This document shows, piece after piece, positions 22,713 through 31,025 of a DNA stretch of 37,090 nt (the first letter of the stretch is position 1; the number at the start of each line of letters is the position of its first letter). The stretch lies in contig JBDKUD010000380.1 of the NCBI GenBank assembly GCA_039679805.1, forward strand, positions 1 to 37,090, given 5' to 3'. Origin of the DNA: JBDKUD01 sp039679805 (GTDB lineage: Bacteria > Bacillota > Syntrophomonadia > Syntrophomonadales > Syntrophomonadaceae). The translations under genes and the position numbers were made by a program. The notes below the pieces were generated by a model. That model worked only from the letters and a program-made list of their open reading frames with translations. It made no database searches and was not told where the DNA came from.

Positions 22713-23495
22713 ATGGCTTATGAAAATATCATTCTGAAAAAAGAGGACTACCTGGCCATACTCTATGTAAATCGCCCCAATGTCTTTAATGCATTAAATA
22801 AAGATACATTGACTGAAATTAGAAGTGCTATTCAGGACGTTGCCGAGGATCAAGCCATAAAAGTGCTTGTTGTTACCGGCGCAGGGGATAAGGCATTTGT
22901 AGGCGGAGCTGACATAGCCTATATGCAGCCATTATCTGCGACAGAGGCGCGCGAATTTTCCGATTATGGCGAGAAGACCATGCGCATGCTGGAAATTATG
23001 GAAAAGCCGGTTATCGCAGCTGTAAAGGGTTTCGCCCTGGGGGGCGGTTGTGAACTGGCCATGGCCTGCGATATAAGGCTGGCGGCTGATAATGCCCTAT
23101 TCGCCCAGCCGGAAGTTGGTCTGGGAGTTATTCCGGGCTTCGGAGGGACTCAGCGTCTACCCCGGTTAATCGGCGAAGGGAGGGCTAAGGAGCTAACCTA
23201 TACGGCCGACACCATAAAAGCTGACGAGGCTTACCGTATCGGCCTGGTGAACCATGTCTACCCTGTGGACGAACTTATGGAAGCAGCCAAAAAACTAGCC
23301 AGGAAGATTGCTTCCAAAGGTAGTCTGGCCGTGGGGTTCTCAAAATTTGCTATTGGTAAAGGCATGCAGGCCGATCTGGATACAGCTATGAGCATCGAAT
23401 CGGATATGTTTGGTATGTGTTGCTCCACCCACGATCAAAAAGAAGGCATGGGAGCTTTCCTGGAGAAGAGGAAGCCGGTTTTTCAGGGGAAATAG
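22713..23495 (+). CDS. crt: Enoyl-CoA hydratase (crotonase)
   Basis: A 260-residue crotonase that hydrates crotonyl-CoA to 3-hydroxybutyryl-CoA. ATG 22713 is chosen since GGGAGGTG (22697-22704) lies 8 bases upstream; an in-frame ATG at 22695 precedes that site. The oxyanion-hole segments are GDKAFVGGADIAYMQ and GFALGGGCELAMACDIRLA, with the first catalytic Glu in GGCELA and the second in AQPEVGLGVIPGFGGTQRLPR; both glutamates are present, so it should be an active hydratase rather than an isomerase relative. The C-terminal trimerisation part is complete. It follows hbd by 53 bases in the same operon. Confidence 0.95.
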   Translation: MAYENIILKKEDYLAILYVNRPNVFNALNKDTLTEIRSAIQDVAEDQAIKVLVVTGAGDKAFVGGADIAYMQPLSATEAREFSDYGEKTMRMLEIMEKPVIAAVKGFALGGGCELAMACDIRLAADNALFAQPEVGLGVIPGFGGTQRLPRLIGEGRAKELTYTADTIKADEAYRIGLVNHVYPVDELMEAAKKLARKIASKGSLAVGFSKFAIGKGMQADLDTAMSIESDMFGMCCSTHDQKEGMGAFLEKRKPVFQGK

Positions 23496-23531
23496 GCATA
23501 GATAAAAAATCAATATAGGGAGGTTTTTTAT

Positions 23532-24743
23532 ATGATGAAGGAAATTCCGGATGTAGTAATAGTAAGTGCGTGCAGAACACCTATTGGCCGTTTTATGGGC
23601 AGTCTTAAGGATTTCCAGGCCGTTCAACTGGCTACTATTGCAGCCAAGGAAGCTGTTAAAAGAGCCGGCATTAATCCGGAAATAATCGAAGAGATCACGA
23701 TGGGTGAGGTTTATCCCGGTATGCAGGGATCCATGCCCTGCCGCCAGGTTGGCTTGGCTGCCGGGCTGCCGGTTACCAGCAATGCCTGCAATGTCAACCA
23801 GAACTGTGCTTCCGGTATGCGGGCGCTTGATATTGCCATCAATCACATTCAATTGGGCAAGATCGAGACCGCCCTGGTAGTCGGGGTTGAGAGCATGACC
23901 AACGCTCCCTACATGCTTCCCAAAGCCAGAATGGGATATCGCATGAACGCCGGAACCATAGAAGATTCTATGATTCATGACGGTCTGTTTGACAGTCTGG
24001 TCCCCGGACACATGGGCCTGACTGCTGAGAATGTCGCTGAAAAATATGGCATCACACGGGAAGAATGCGATCAATTGGCCTTAATCAGCCATCAACGCGC
24101 CACCCGGGCCAACCAGGACGGCACCTTTGAGAGGGAAATCGTACCTGTTGAGATCAAGACCAAGAAAAAGACCTGGATGTACAGCAAGGACGAACATATG
24201 ATTCCCGATGCCAACCTGGAAGCCATGGCCAAATTGCCTCCGGCCTTCAAGAAAGGCGGAGTAGTGACTGCCGCCAATGCCTCAGGGATTAACGATGCCG
24301 CCGCTGCAGTAATTGTAATGACTAAAGCAAAGGCATTGGAATTGGGATTAAAACCTTTAATGAAATTGATAAACATCTGTGCCGAAGGTGTAGCCCCTGA
24401 GGTAATGGGCCTGGGGCCGGCGGTGTCTATACCCAAATGCCTGAAAGAAGCCGGAATGAAATGGGAGGATGTAGAGTACTGGGAAATTAATGAAGCCTTC
24501 GCTCCGCAGTGGCTGGGTGTGGGAAGAATGCTCAAAGAAGAGTATGGCATCGAGATCGATATGGATAAGGTCAATGCCAACGGCTCCGGAATTGCTCTGG
24601 GACATCCGGTAGGCTGCACCGCCCTGCGTATTATCGTCTCCCTTTATTATGAATTGGAGAAACGAGGTCAGACCGTGGGCGGAGCTTCACTCTGTGTCGG
24701 CACCGGCCCGTCTTATTGCTCACTGTGGACCAGAGAGATATAA
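23532..24743 (+). CDS. Acetyl-CoA acetyltransferase (thiolase)
   Basis: A 403-residue biosynthetic/degradative thiolase cleaving acetoacetyl-CoA to two acetyl-CoA, last carbon-chain step of the pathway. The N-terminus has VVIVSACRTPIGRFMGSLKD. The nucleophilic Cys lies in NVNQNCASGMRALDIA, the CoA loop in NAPYMLPKARMGYRMN, and NEAFAPQWLG and GSGIALGHPVGCTALR give the conserved His. The C-terminal catalytic Cys is in GGASLCVGTGPSYCSLW; the usual CxGGGxG is CVGTGPS here, which is unusual but leaves the Cys. GGGAGG lies 10 bases before ATG 23532 (an ATG ATG pair). It is linked to crt by a 36-base gap. Confidence 0.93.
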   Translation: MMKEIPDVVIVSACRTPIGRFMGSLKDFQAVQLATIAAKEAVKRAGINPEIIEEITMGEVYPGMQGSMPCRQVGLAAGLPVTSNACNVNQNCASGMRALDIAINHIQLGKIETALVVGVESMTNAPYMLPKARMGYRMNAGTIEDSMIHDGLFDSLVPGHMGLTAENVAEKYGITREECDQLALISHQRATRANQDGTFEREIVPVEIKTKKKTWMYSKDEHMIPDANLEAMAKLPPAFKKGGVVTAANASGINDAAAAVIVMTKAKALELGLKPLMKLINICAEGVAPEVMGLGPAVSIPKCLKEAGMKWEDVEYWEINEAFAPQWLGVGRMLKEEYGIEIDMDKVNANGSGIALGHPVGCTALRIIVSLYYELEKRGQTVGGASLCVGTGPSYCSLWTREI

Positions 24744-24816
24744 CTTAACCTCCTTGTGCTCATCCAGCCAAATGGATCATTGGGTTGTAGAAAATTGATA
24801 TAGGGAGGAATAAGTA

Positions 24817-25959
24817 ATGGATTTTCGCTTAAACGAAGAACAAGAAATGATGAAGAAGATGGCCCACGACTTTGCGGCCAACGAAATAGCCCCTTATGCC
24901 TCCGAATGGGATAACAATCATATTTATCCAGAAGACTGCATCAAAAAAATGCACGAAGTGGGCCTGATGACCATCGGCGTGCCGGCGCAATACGGCGGAG
25001 CAGGTTTGGATCATGTAGCTCAGAATATTGTAGCCGAGGAAATATGCTGGGGAGACGCGGGGGTAGGCACTATCATGGTAGCCAGCACCCTGCTGGCTGC
25101 AGACCCGGTGCTGGTAGCTGCCAATGACGAGCAGAAGAAGGATTTTTATGGCCGCTTAAACGATGGCCAACTGGCGGCCTTTTGTTTAACTGAGCCGGGT
25201 GCAGGTTCAGATGCGGGCGGACTCTCCACCAAGTGTGTAAAAGTTGGCGATGAATATATTATTAACGGAACTAAACAGTTTATCAGTAATGGTGGAACTG
25301 CTGGAGTGTATACTCTCCTGGCCACCCTGGACAAGAAAATGGGTACCAAGGGTATGTGCGCTTTCATAATTGACCGCAATTCTCCGGGTATATCGGTCGG
25401 CAAAACCGAAGATAAACTGGGCATCAGAAATTCCAATACTACTGAAGTAATATTTGAAGATGTTCGGGTTCCTGCCAAGAATTTGCTGGGTGGTGAAGGT
25501 AAAGGTTTTTATATCATCATGAAGACGCTTGATATCTCCAGAGCCAGTATTGCGGCAATGGCCACCGGTGTAGCACAGGCTTGCCTGGACGCTTCCCTGG
25601 AATATTCCAAACTACGCACCCAGTTCGGCAAACCCATTAGCAGCTTCCAGGCCATTCAATTCAAACTGGCTGATATGGCCATGAGAATTGAAGCCTCCCG
25701 CCTGCTTTATATGGAGGCTGCTTCGCTTCAGGATATGGATGTTCCCCGCTTCAGCAAGGCGGCTTCGCTGGCGAAAGCATTTGCTGGTGACACCGCGGTA
25801 TTCTGTGCTACTGAAGCTGTACAAGTATTTGGCGGTTATGGTTATACCAAGGATTATCCCGTTGAGAAGTACTACCGGGATGCAAAGATATTCCAGATCT
25901 ATGAGGGCACCGGCGAAGTTCAGAGAATGGTTATTGCCGGCGATCTGCTTAGAGGCTAA
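24817..25959 (+). CDS. bcd: Acyl-CoA dehydrogenase (butyryl-CoA dehydrogenase-like)
   Basis: A 380-residue FAD enzyme, standard family length, oxidising butyryl-CoA to crotonyl-CoA. N-terminal helical domain MDFRLNEEQEMMKKMAHDF; FAD/substrate signatures AAFCLTEPGAGSDAGGLSTK and YIINGTKQFISNGG; then FEDVRVPAKNLLGGEGKGF, SRASIAAMATGVAQACLDAS, RTQFGKPISSFQAIQFKLAD and the C-terminal VFGGYGYTKDYPVEKYYRDAK. The catalytic base Glu sits in IYEGTGEVQRMVIAGDLL, the short-chain arrangement. AGGGAGG lies about 10 bases before ATG 24817. It needs an electron-transfer flavoprotein, but no etfAB is in this operon, so electrons must go to ETF encoded elsewhere. The 73-base gap to the thiolase gene holds no terminator. 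Confidence 0.93.
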   Translation: MDFRLNEEQEMMKKMAHDFAANEIAPYASEWDNNHIYPEDCIKKMHEVGLMTIGVPAQYGGAGLDHVAQNIVAEEICWGDAGVGTIMVASTLLAADPVLVAANDEQKKDFYGRLNDGQLAAFCLTEPGAGSDAGGLSTKCVKVGDEYIINGTKQFISNGGTAGVYTLLATLDKKMGTKGMCAFIIDRNSPGISVGKTEDKLGIRNSNTTEVIFEDVRVPAKNLLGGEGKGFYIIMKTLDISRASIAAMATGVAQACLDASLEYSKLRTQFGKPISSFQAIQFKLADMAMRIEASRLLYMEAASLQDMDVPRFSKAASLAKAFAGDTAVFCATEAVQVFGGYGYTKDYPVEKYYRDAKIFQIYEGTGEVQRMVIAGDLLRG

Positions 25960-26069
25960 TCACCAAAGAAGGTATGCGGCCGGAGAACTATTTGGACAAA
26001 AACTGCTGATCCGGCCGCAGCCTGATCAGAATCTACCCTCTTACTAGATAGGAAGGAGGAGGTCATTTA

Positions 26070-27407
26070 ATGGATTATAGCGCAGAATACCAGCGTAAAC
26101 TAACTCCGGTAGATGAAGCCATGAAAGTAATAAAATCCGGTGATCTGGTGCATTATGGGGAATTTGTTATGAATTCCACCTATATGGATGCTGCTCTGGC
26201 AAAACGAGTTGATGAACTAAGCAATGTGAATATTAGAACAACTACCTGCCCCTTTCCCCCTAAAACAGTTCTAGCTGATCCGGAGAGGAAACATTTTATT
26301 TACGATGATTGGCATATGAGTGCGGCCAGCCGAAAACTGCATGATAAAAATTTGTGCAACTATGTGCCCCTGACCTACCATGAGGGCCCCAGCTTTTATG
26401 AGCGCGGTTATGTAGAAACTGATGTGGCCTTGATTAAGGTAGCTCCTATGGATAAACATGGTTTCTTCAATTTCGGGACTTCAAATTCCCTTACCCCCGG
26501 TATTTGTGATACTGCCCAAACAGTGATTATTGAAGTTAACGAAACGGTTCCTATTTGTCTGGGAGGCAACCGCGAATCAATTCATATCTCTGAAGTTGAT
26601 TACATCGTAGAAGGCGATAATGCGCCCATGATTCAGCTTCCCGAACTGCCCATATCTGATATCGATAAAAAGATCGCGACAATAGTTATGGAGGAAATCA
26701 AGGATGGAGACTGTCTGCAGTTGGGAATCGGAGCCATGCCCAACGCGGTGGGGGCCATGATTGCCCAATCCGACCTCAAGGATCTGGGTGTACACACGGA
26801 AATGCTGGTGGATTCTTTTGTTGACATGTATGAAGCCGGGCGTATAAACGGACGTCGCAAACAAATCGACAAACGTAAGATGGTTTGGACCTTTGCTATG
26901 GGCACCAATAAGCTTTATGATTTCCTGGATCAAAACCCGTGCTGTGCTTCATATCCGGTGGATTACACCAACGACCCCTTTATCATAGGGCAAAATGACA
27001 ATGTTTTCGGCATCAACAATGCTATTGAGGTTGATCTTTATGGACAAGTAGCCTCAGAATCATCCGGTATTCGGCATATATCCGGAACTGGAGGGCAGCT
27101 GGACTTCATTATTGGATCATATTATTCCAGGGGAGGTAAGGGCCTGGTCTGCCTGAGCTCAACCTTTAAAGACAAAGAGGGCAGATTGCAGTCCAGGATT
27201 CGGCCCATACTAACGCCCGGCGGTATTGTAACCGTACCCCGGAGTATTAATTTTTATGTAGTCACCGAGTACGGTATTGCCATGCTCAAAGCCAAGTCAA
27301 CCTGGCAAAGAGCCGAGGCCTTAATCAACATAGCCCATCCCGACTTGAGGGATGATTTGATTAAGGAAGCCGATAAGATGAAAATCTGGGTAAGGAGCAA
27401 CAAATAG
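26070..27407 (+). CDS. Butyryl-CoA/4-hydroxybutyryl-CoA:acetate CoA-transferase family protein
   Basis: A 445-residue class I CoA-transferase of the acetyl-CoA hydrolase/transferase family. Markers are LQLGIGAMPNAVGAMIAQSD, LGVHTEMLVDSFVDMYEAG, the catalytic Glu in NNAIEVDLYGQVASESSG, and GTGGQLDFIIGSYYSRGGKG, ending with VVTEYGIAML and RAEALINIAHPDLRD. These fit enzymes exchanging CoA between butyryl- or 4-hydroxybutyryl-CoA and acetate. Here it would activate butyrate with acetyl-CoA at the start of the pathway; the exact acyl specificity cannot be read from sequence. AAGGAGGAGG lies 7 bases before ATG 26070. Last gene of the operon, 110 bases after the acyl-CoA dehydrogenase and followed by a hairpin at 27416. 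Confidence 0.9.
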   Translation: MDYSAEYQRKLTPVDEAMKVIKSGDLVHYGEFVMNSTYMDAALAKRVDELSNVNIRTTTCPFPPKTVLADPERKHFIYDDWHMSAASRKLHDKNLCNYVPLTYHEGPSFYERGYVETDVALIKVAPMDKHGFFNFGTSNSLTPGICDTAQTVIIEVNETVPICLGGNRESIHISEVDYIVEGDNAPMIQLPELPISDIDKKIATIVMEEIKDGDCLQLGIGAMPNAVGAMIAQSDLKDLGVHTEMLVDSFVDMYEAGRINGRRKQIDKRKMVWTFAMGTNKLYDFLDQNPCCASYPVDYTNDPFIIGQNDNVFGINNAIEVDLYGQVASESSGIRHISGTGGQLDFIIGSYYSRGGKGLVCLSSTFKDKEGRLQSRIRPILTPGGIVTVPRSINFYVVTEYGIAMLKAKSTWQRAEALINIAHPDLRDDLIKEADKMKIWVRSNK

Positions 27408-27415
27408 TCTAGGCA

Positions 27416-27455
27416 CCAAATGCCATTGCAATTATCCTCCTGAAGTGGCATTTGG
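27416..27455 (+). terminator. Hairpin after the CoA-transferase gene, probable operon terminator
   Basis: CCAAATGCCA (27416-27425) and TGGCATTTGG (27446-27455) form a perfect 10-bp stem with a 20-base loop, 9 bases past the stop. It lacks a proper T tract (CAATAAATAT follows), so termination may be incomplete. Confidence 0.6.
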
Positions 27456-28046
27456 CAATAAATATCTCCCCCAACCCCCTTAATTGCTTGGTAGGTACGG
27501 GTGGTGTTTAGGGTCATCACCCGCCTATCATCCTTTTTAATATTAATTCAATATTTCGAGGAGACTTAGTTAAGAATAGTCATTCTTTGCCGGCTGGTAA
27601 GTTTAAAAAATAATTTCTTTACAGAGAGCGAAAGAGCAAAGAGTTCACTGTCCCGAATTAAAACGCGAAGCAACTAAAGCTCTAATTCTCGAAATGTGAA
27701 TAAACCAGCATATCATAGAAATTCAAAACGCCAATTTCGAGAATACCAAAAGAAGTAATAAGTGTGATAATAATCAGTCTGCGGGATTTAGGCTATTTGT
27801 TTAAATAGTTTGAACAATTGTCTTTTCCTGATTGTGTATTTAGCCAGCCATGCTCCATCTCCACCAGCTTCAAGAGCAAAGGAGTGGGTTTCGATTCGAG
27901 TAGCCGAAGAGTAGCCAAAATAGACGAAACTATTTAAAAATAGATGCGACTAGTTGCAAAACACCGGAACGACAGAGGGGCAGAATTACAAAACAGATGA
28001 CAATAGAGGCGATTAGCTGAGAATAGCTGCGAGTTGGTACACACAA
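27456..28046. other. Long intergenic region with an inverted repeat
   Basis: No gene is seen between the operon and the AraC gene. ATTCTCGAAAT (27685-27695) and ATTTCGAGAAT (27734-27744) form an 11-bp perfect inverted repeat 38 bases apart, in an AT-rich background. A GAGTAGCCGAAGAGTAGCCAAAATAGA-type segment (written here in parts: GAGTAGCCGAAGAG, then AGTAGCCAAAATAGA, about 27897) resembles 17432 at the other side of this block. Confidence 0.5.
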
Positions 28047-28106
28047 TTGGAAATCGAGTATGTGGTCAAAAGCTCCATAGCGGGTTTGAATACCGCTCCA
28101 ATGGAG
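28047..28106 (+). repeat. Decayed tRNA-Ser(GGA)-like 3' fragment
   Basis: The first 15 bases ATTGGAAATCGAGTA are identical to the anticodon loop and 3' stem of the tRNA-Ser remnant at 17296. They are followed by a variable-arm-length segment and a T-arm-like AGCGGGTTTGAATACCGCT, then a poor acceptor strand and no CCA. It has the same orientation as the 17288 copy and is about 10.75 kb away, so the pair brackets the IS3, regulator and beta-oxidation operon. Confidence 0.55.
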
Positions 28107-28279
28107 TTTCGGTTATATAGCTTCCAACTATTAAGTTAACATGACAATCTGACTAAAAAAACGCGCCAATGTAGAAGCAGAACAGGTTAACATCGCAGAA
28201 ATTAACAATGGCTTGCTTTACATATATGGCCTTTATCCCAGCTAATGCAGTTCGGGATACGTTTTTTGTAATTAGGGTA

Positions 28280-29299
28280 TCAATTGTGATGCGAAATAAG
28301 CCGGTATTCGTTGGGAGTCAATTGAGTCCATTTCTTAAACGCCCTATGGAAAGCGCTTGCCTCCGAAAAACCGACTATATAGGCTATCTCATTTATAGAT
28401 ATGTTTTTATCCCTTAGACATTGAAGTGCAATTCCTTTACGGATTTCGTTGGCAATTTCAGAAAATGAAGTATGTTCCTTATGAAGATAGCTCTGCAGGC
28501 TGCGTACACTTACAGCCAGCCTCCTGGCCACCGCTTCTATAGGCGGAATCTCTCGGTTCATTTCTTCTAAGATTATTCGAGCTACCCTACTCGTAAAGGT
28601 TTCATGGTCATATTCCGATTTAAGCGCTTCCTGGGCCGTTTTTTCAAACAGGTCAAGCAGATTAAAATTGGGTTCAACTATAGGAAGTTGTAGCAGCTTT
28701 TTATCGAAAACCAAAGCGTTGTTCTGCCGGGCAAAGTAAACCGGAGATTGGAAAATTCTCTGGTAGGCGGATAGGTCAGGTGGTTGTTGATGCCTGAAGT
28801 GCGCACAATGCAAACCCATATTATTTCCGGTTAAAACCTTAATGTAAGAAAGTAGTCCGGAAATCTTGTAATCAGAATACTGCCTATTATCAACGAGTAT
28901 ATTATCGATAATGGTGACACTCATAGTGGCTAAGGAGCCGTCAATCTTAACGGTAGTTATCCCAGCGGTATCTACCAGTTTTTCGTAAAGGCAATATTTT
29001 TCGGCGGCATCACCAAGCGTACGGCAATTCATCAGAATATAGCCAAGTATATTGGAAAAGCCCTTGGATAAAGACTTGCCTAATTCAAGCCCTATATTCT
29101 CATTATTAGTCAAACTAACAAGTTTAAGTAAAAGTTTATGAACTTGATAAGAAGTGATTTTATTGTCGGGAGAATCGAATAAACACGGGTTAATTCCGGC
29201 AGATTTTAAAAGCGTTTCCTTTGGAATTCCATGCAATTCATAAATGTTAAAAAACGGCGCAATCTTGGTAACTGATAGCAAAGAAATATTACTATTCAT
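28280..29299 (-). CDS. AraC-family regulator with arabinose-binding-type sensor domain
   Basis: A transcription factor of about 339 residues. The N-terminal ~200 residues look like the PF12625 (arabinose_bd, OruR/ArgR-type) sensor: LLKSAGINPCLFDSPDNKIT, IGLELGKSLSKGFSNILGYI, GDAAEKYCLYEKLVD. The C-terminal 90 residues form the double HTH of AraC proteins (PPIEAVARRLAVSVRSLQSY, then NISINEIAYIVGFSEASAFH and RAFKKWTQLTPNEYR). ATG about 29299 is favoured, with AGGTGG 5 bases upstream; an in-frame GTG three codons earlier overlaps that site. Its divergent neighbour was a short-chain dehydrogenase gene, now only a relic (29443), so its original target may be lost. Whether it also controls the operon on its right-hand side is unknown. 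Confidence 0.9.
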   Translation of the reverse strand: MNSNISLLSVTKIAPFFNIYELHGIPKETLLKSAGINPCLFDSPDNKITSYQVHKLLLKLVSLTNNENIGLELGKSLSKGFSNILGYILMNCRTLGDAAEKYCLYEKLVDTAGITTVKIDGSLATMSVTIIDNILVDNRQYSDYKISGLLSYIKVLTGNNMGLHCAHFRHQQPPDLSAYQRIFQSPVYFARQNNALVFDKKLLQLPIVEPNFNLLDLFEKTAQEALKSEYDHETFTSRVARIILEEMNREIPPIEAVARRLAVSVRSLQSYLHKEHTSFSEIANEIRKGIALQCLRDKNISINEIAYIVGFSEASAFHRAFKKWTQLTPNEYRLISHHN

Positions 29300-29442
29300 T
29301 AATACCACCTAGTTTATAGAGTATGTGAATCAAATATAAACTATTTTCTTCTGCGCCAAAAGTTAATAGATTTTCGCAATATATCATAGGAGGCTTCCAG
29401 CTTATAGAGTATACATTATATTAAATAGTATGTGAGGTAAAA

Positions 29443-29499
29443 TAGCAAAAAAAAACAGCATTAATCACCGGGGCCTCCAGCGGAATAGGGCGGGAATAA
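29443..29499 (+). pseudogene. N-terminal relic of a short-chain dehydrogenase/reductase gene
   Basis: The bases encode TALITGASSGIGRE, the classic SDR cofactor-binding start (TGxxxGxG), then a TAA stop at 29497. The preceding poly-A tract appears to carry a frameshift, and ATA stands where the start ATG would be expected, behind a GTGAGGT ribosome-site-like sequence. The rest of the gene is missing; an IS3-like element begins about 30 bases downstream. Confidence 0.75.
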
Positions 29500-29529
29500 A
29501 GGTTTAAGAATAAGCAAATCCTTGTACGT

Positions 29530-31025
29530 GGACACAAAAAGGTTTATGCTGCATGGAAGCGATTTTGTGGGGAGATAACACATGAGTTGGAAGACGTTCA
29601 CACCCGAAGAACTGGTGAATATACGGCAGAATCCTTATGTAAAAAGCGCTACGGCGCACATGATCCGTTTCACTTCAGTGTTTAAGGCGGAGTTCTGGGA
29701 GCAATTAGGAAGAGGCCTGATGCCCGCTGATATTGTTAGAAGCATGGGTTTTGACCCCGAAGTACTTGGCTTATCTCGCATTAGTGGTATTACCCAGCAT
29801 ATTCGGGAACAGGCTGAAAGCGGGACTGGATTTCGTGATGTGAGGCAAACAGCATTGCTGAACGGAACACCCGACAAGCCATTGCCACCGTCAAAAGCAC
29901 TATTGCATATGCAGCATGAAATTGCCTTACCTGAAACAGGAGCTGGAATTCATAAAAAAAATTATCTTGGCGGACAGGGAGGCAAGGCGGAAATGCTCAT
30001 CAAAGCCAGGGCAGACGTCAAGTTCAGAATCATCCAAGAAATGACCTCCCGAGACAACAACCTGCTCAACATCTCATGGCTCTGCAATATTGCTGGAGTT
30101 TCCCGGTCCGGTTATTACCGCTGGTTGGAGGCGGAAGATACCAGGAAGGCTCGCGAGGAGCAAGACCGAAAGGACTTCGCGTTGATTCTGGAGGCATACA
30201 ACCACCGGGGCTACGCCAAAGGTGCGCGCGGTATTCACATGCAGCTGCTGCACCAAAAACCAGCCATTGGTATGAACATCAAGAAGATCAGGCGGTTAAC
30301 GAATAAATACAACCTGAAATGCCCGATTCGTAAGGCAAATCCTTACCGCCGTATGGCCAAAGCAATCCGGACAAGCAACGTTGCTCCCAATTTATTGAAC
30401 CGCGAATTTCGCCAGCATGGAGCCAGGGTTGTACTTTTGACCGATATTACCTACATTCCACGTAAAGACAGCAAATTCAGCTACCTTTCCATGGTCGTAG
30501 ACGCATTTACCAAGCAGATACTGTCCTATGTGGCTAGTGATTCGCTGGAATTAGATTTTGTTTTGAAAACAGTGAACCTGCTTATTGAGAATCACGGTGT
30601 TTCCCTAAATGCGGAAACCATGATTCATTCAGATCAAGGCTGCAATTATACCAGCCATAAATTCATCGAAATTGTGAAAAACAGCGAGCTTCGGCAATCA
30701 ATGTCCCGCAAAGCCAATTGCTGGGATAACGCGCCTCAGGAAAGCTTATTTGGACACATGAAGGATGAAATGGATATCAGTATGTGCGAATCCCACGCAG
30801 AGATTGCGGCCGCTATTGACGACTGGATTGACTATTACAACAATGAACGCTACCAGTGGGATCTGGCGCGGCTGTCCCCTAATGAATATTACGAATACCT
30901 GCAAACCGGGATCTACCCGTTGCCTATCAAGCCGCCCAAGTAAACCGATAGCGCGTAATGAATGGGTGTGTTGCAAATAGCATGCCTGGAGTAAGCCATA
31001 AACCTTTGTACAATTTAAAATGTCC
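29530..31025 (+). mobile_element. IS3-like insertion sequence with a single transposase frame, about 1.5 kb
   Basis: The transposase frame at 29582-30943 is flanked by related ends: GGACACAAAAAGGTTTATG at 29530 and, in inverse orientation, GGACATTTTAAATTGTACAA followed by AGGTTTATGG ending near 31025. The repeats share their outer GGACA and inner AAGGTTTATG but differ in between, so exact borders are uncertain. No target duplication could be confirmed. It cut off an SDR gene whose start survives at 29443. Confidence 0.65.
29582..30943 (+). CDS. IS3-family transposase, OrfA and OrfB in one continuous frame
   Basis: A 453-residue transposase. Residues 1-100 carry the OrfA-type HTH part (FTPEELVNIRQNPYVKSATA, then GLMPADIVRSMGFDPEVLGL). 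The linker includes KAEMLIKARADVKFRIIQEM, followed by the OrfB part with VSRSGYYRWLEAEDTRKARE and the rve core: first Asp in VLLTDITYIPRKDSKFSYLS, second Asp in MIHSDQGCNYTSHKF, and Glu in NCWDNAPQESLFGHMKDEMD, ending with ERYQWDLARLSPNEYYEYL. All DDE residues are present. Most IS3 elements split this product over two frames; here one frame suffices, as in an IS150-like relative without frameshift control. GGGGAG precedes ATG 29582. Confidence 0.92.
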   Translation: MSWKTFTPEELVNIRQNPYVKSATAHMIRFTSVFKAEFWEQLGRGLMPADIVRSMGFDPEVLGLSRISGITQHIREQAESGTGFRDVRQTALLNGTPDKPLPPSKALLHMQHEIALPETGAGIHKKNYLGGQGGKAEMLIKARADVKFRIIQEMTSRDNNLLNISWLCNIAGVSRSGYYRWLEAEDTRKAREEQDRKDFALILEAYNHRGYAKGARGIHMQLLHQKPAIGMNIKKIRRLTNKYNLKCPIRKANPYRRMAKAIRTSNVAPNLLNREFRQHGARVVLLTDITYIPRKDSKFSYLSMVVDAFTKQILSYVASDSLELDFVLKTVNLLIENHGVSLNAETMIHSDQGCNYTSHKFIEIVKNSELRQSMSRKANCWDNAPQESLFGHMKDEMDISMCESHAEIAAAIDDWIDYYNNERYQWDLARLSPNEYYEYLQTGIYPLPIKPPK

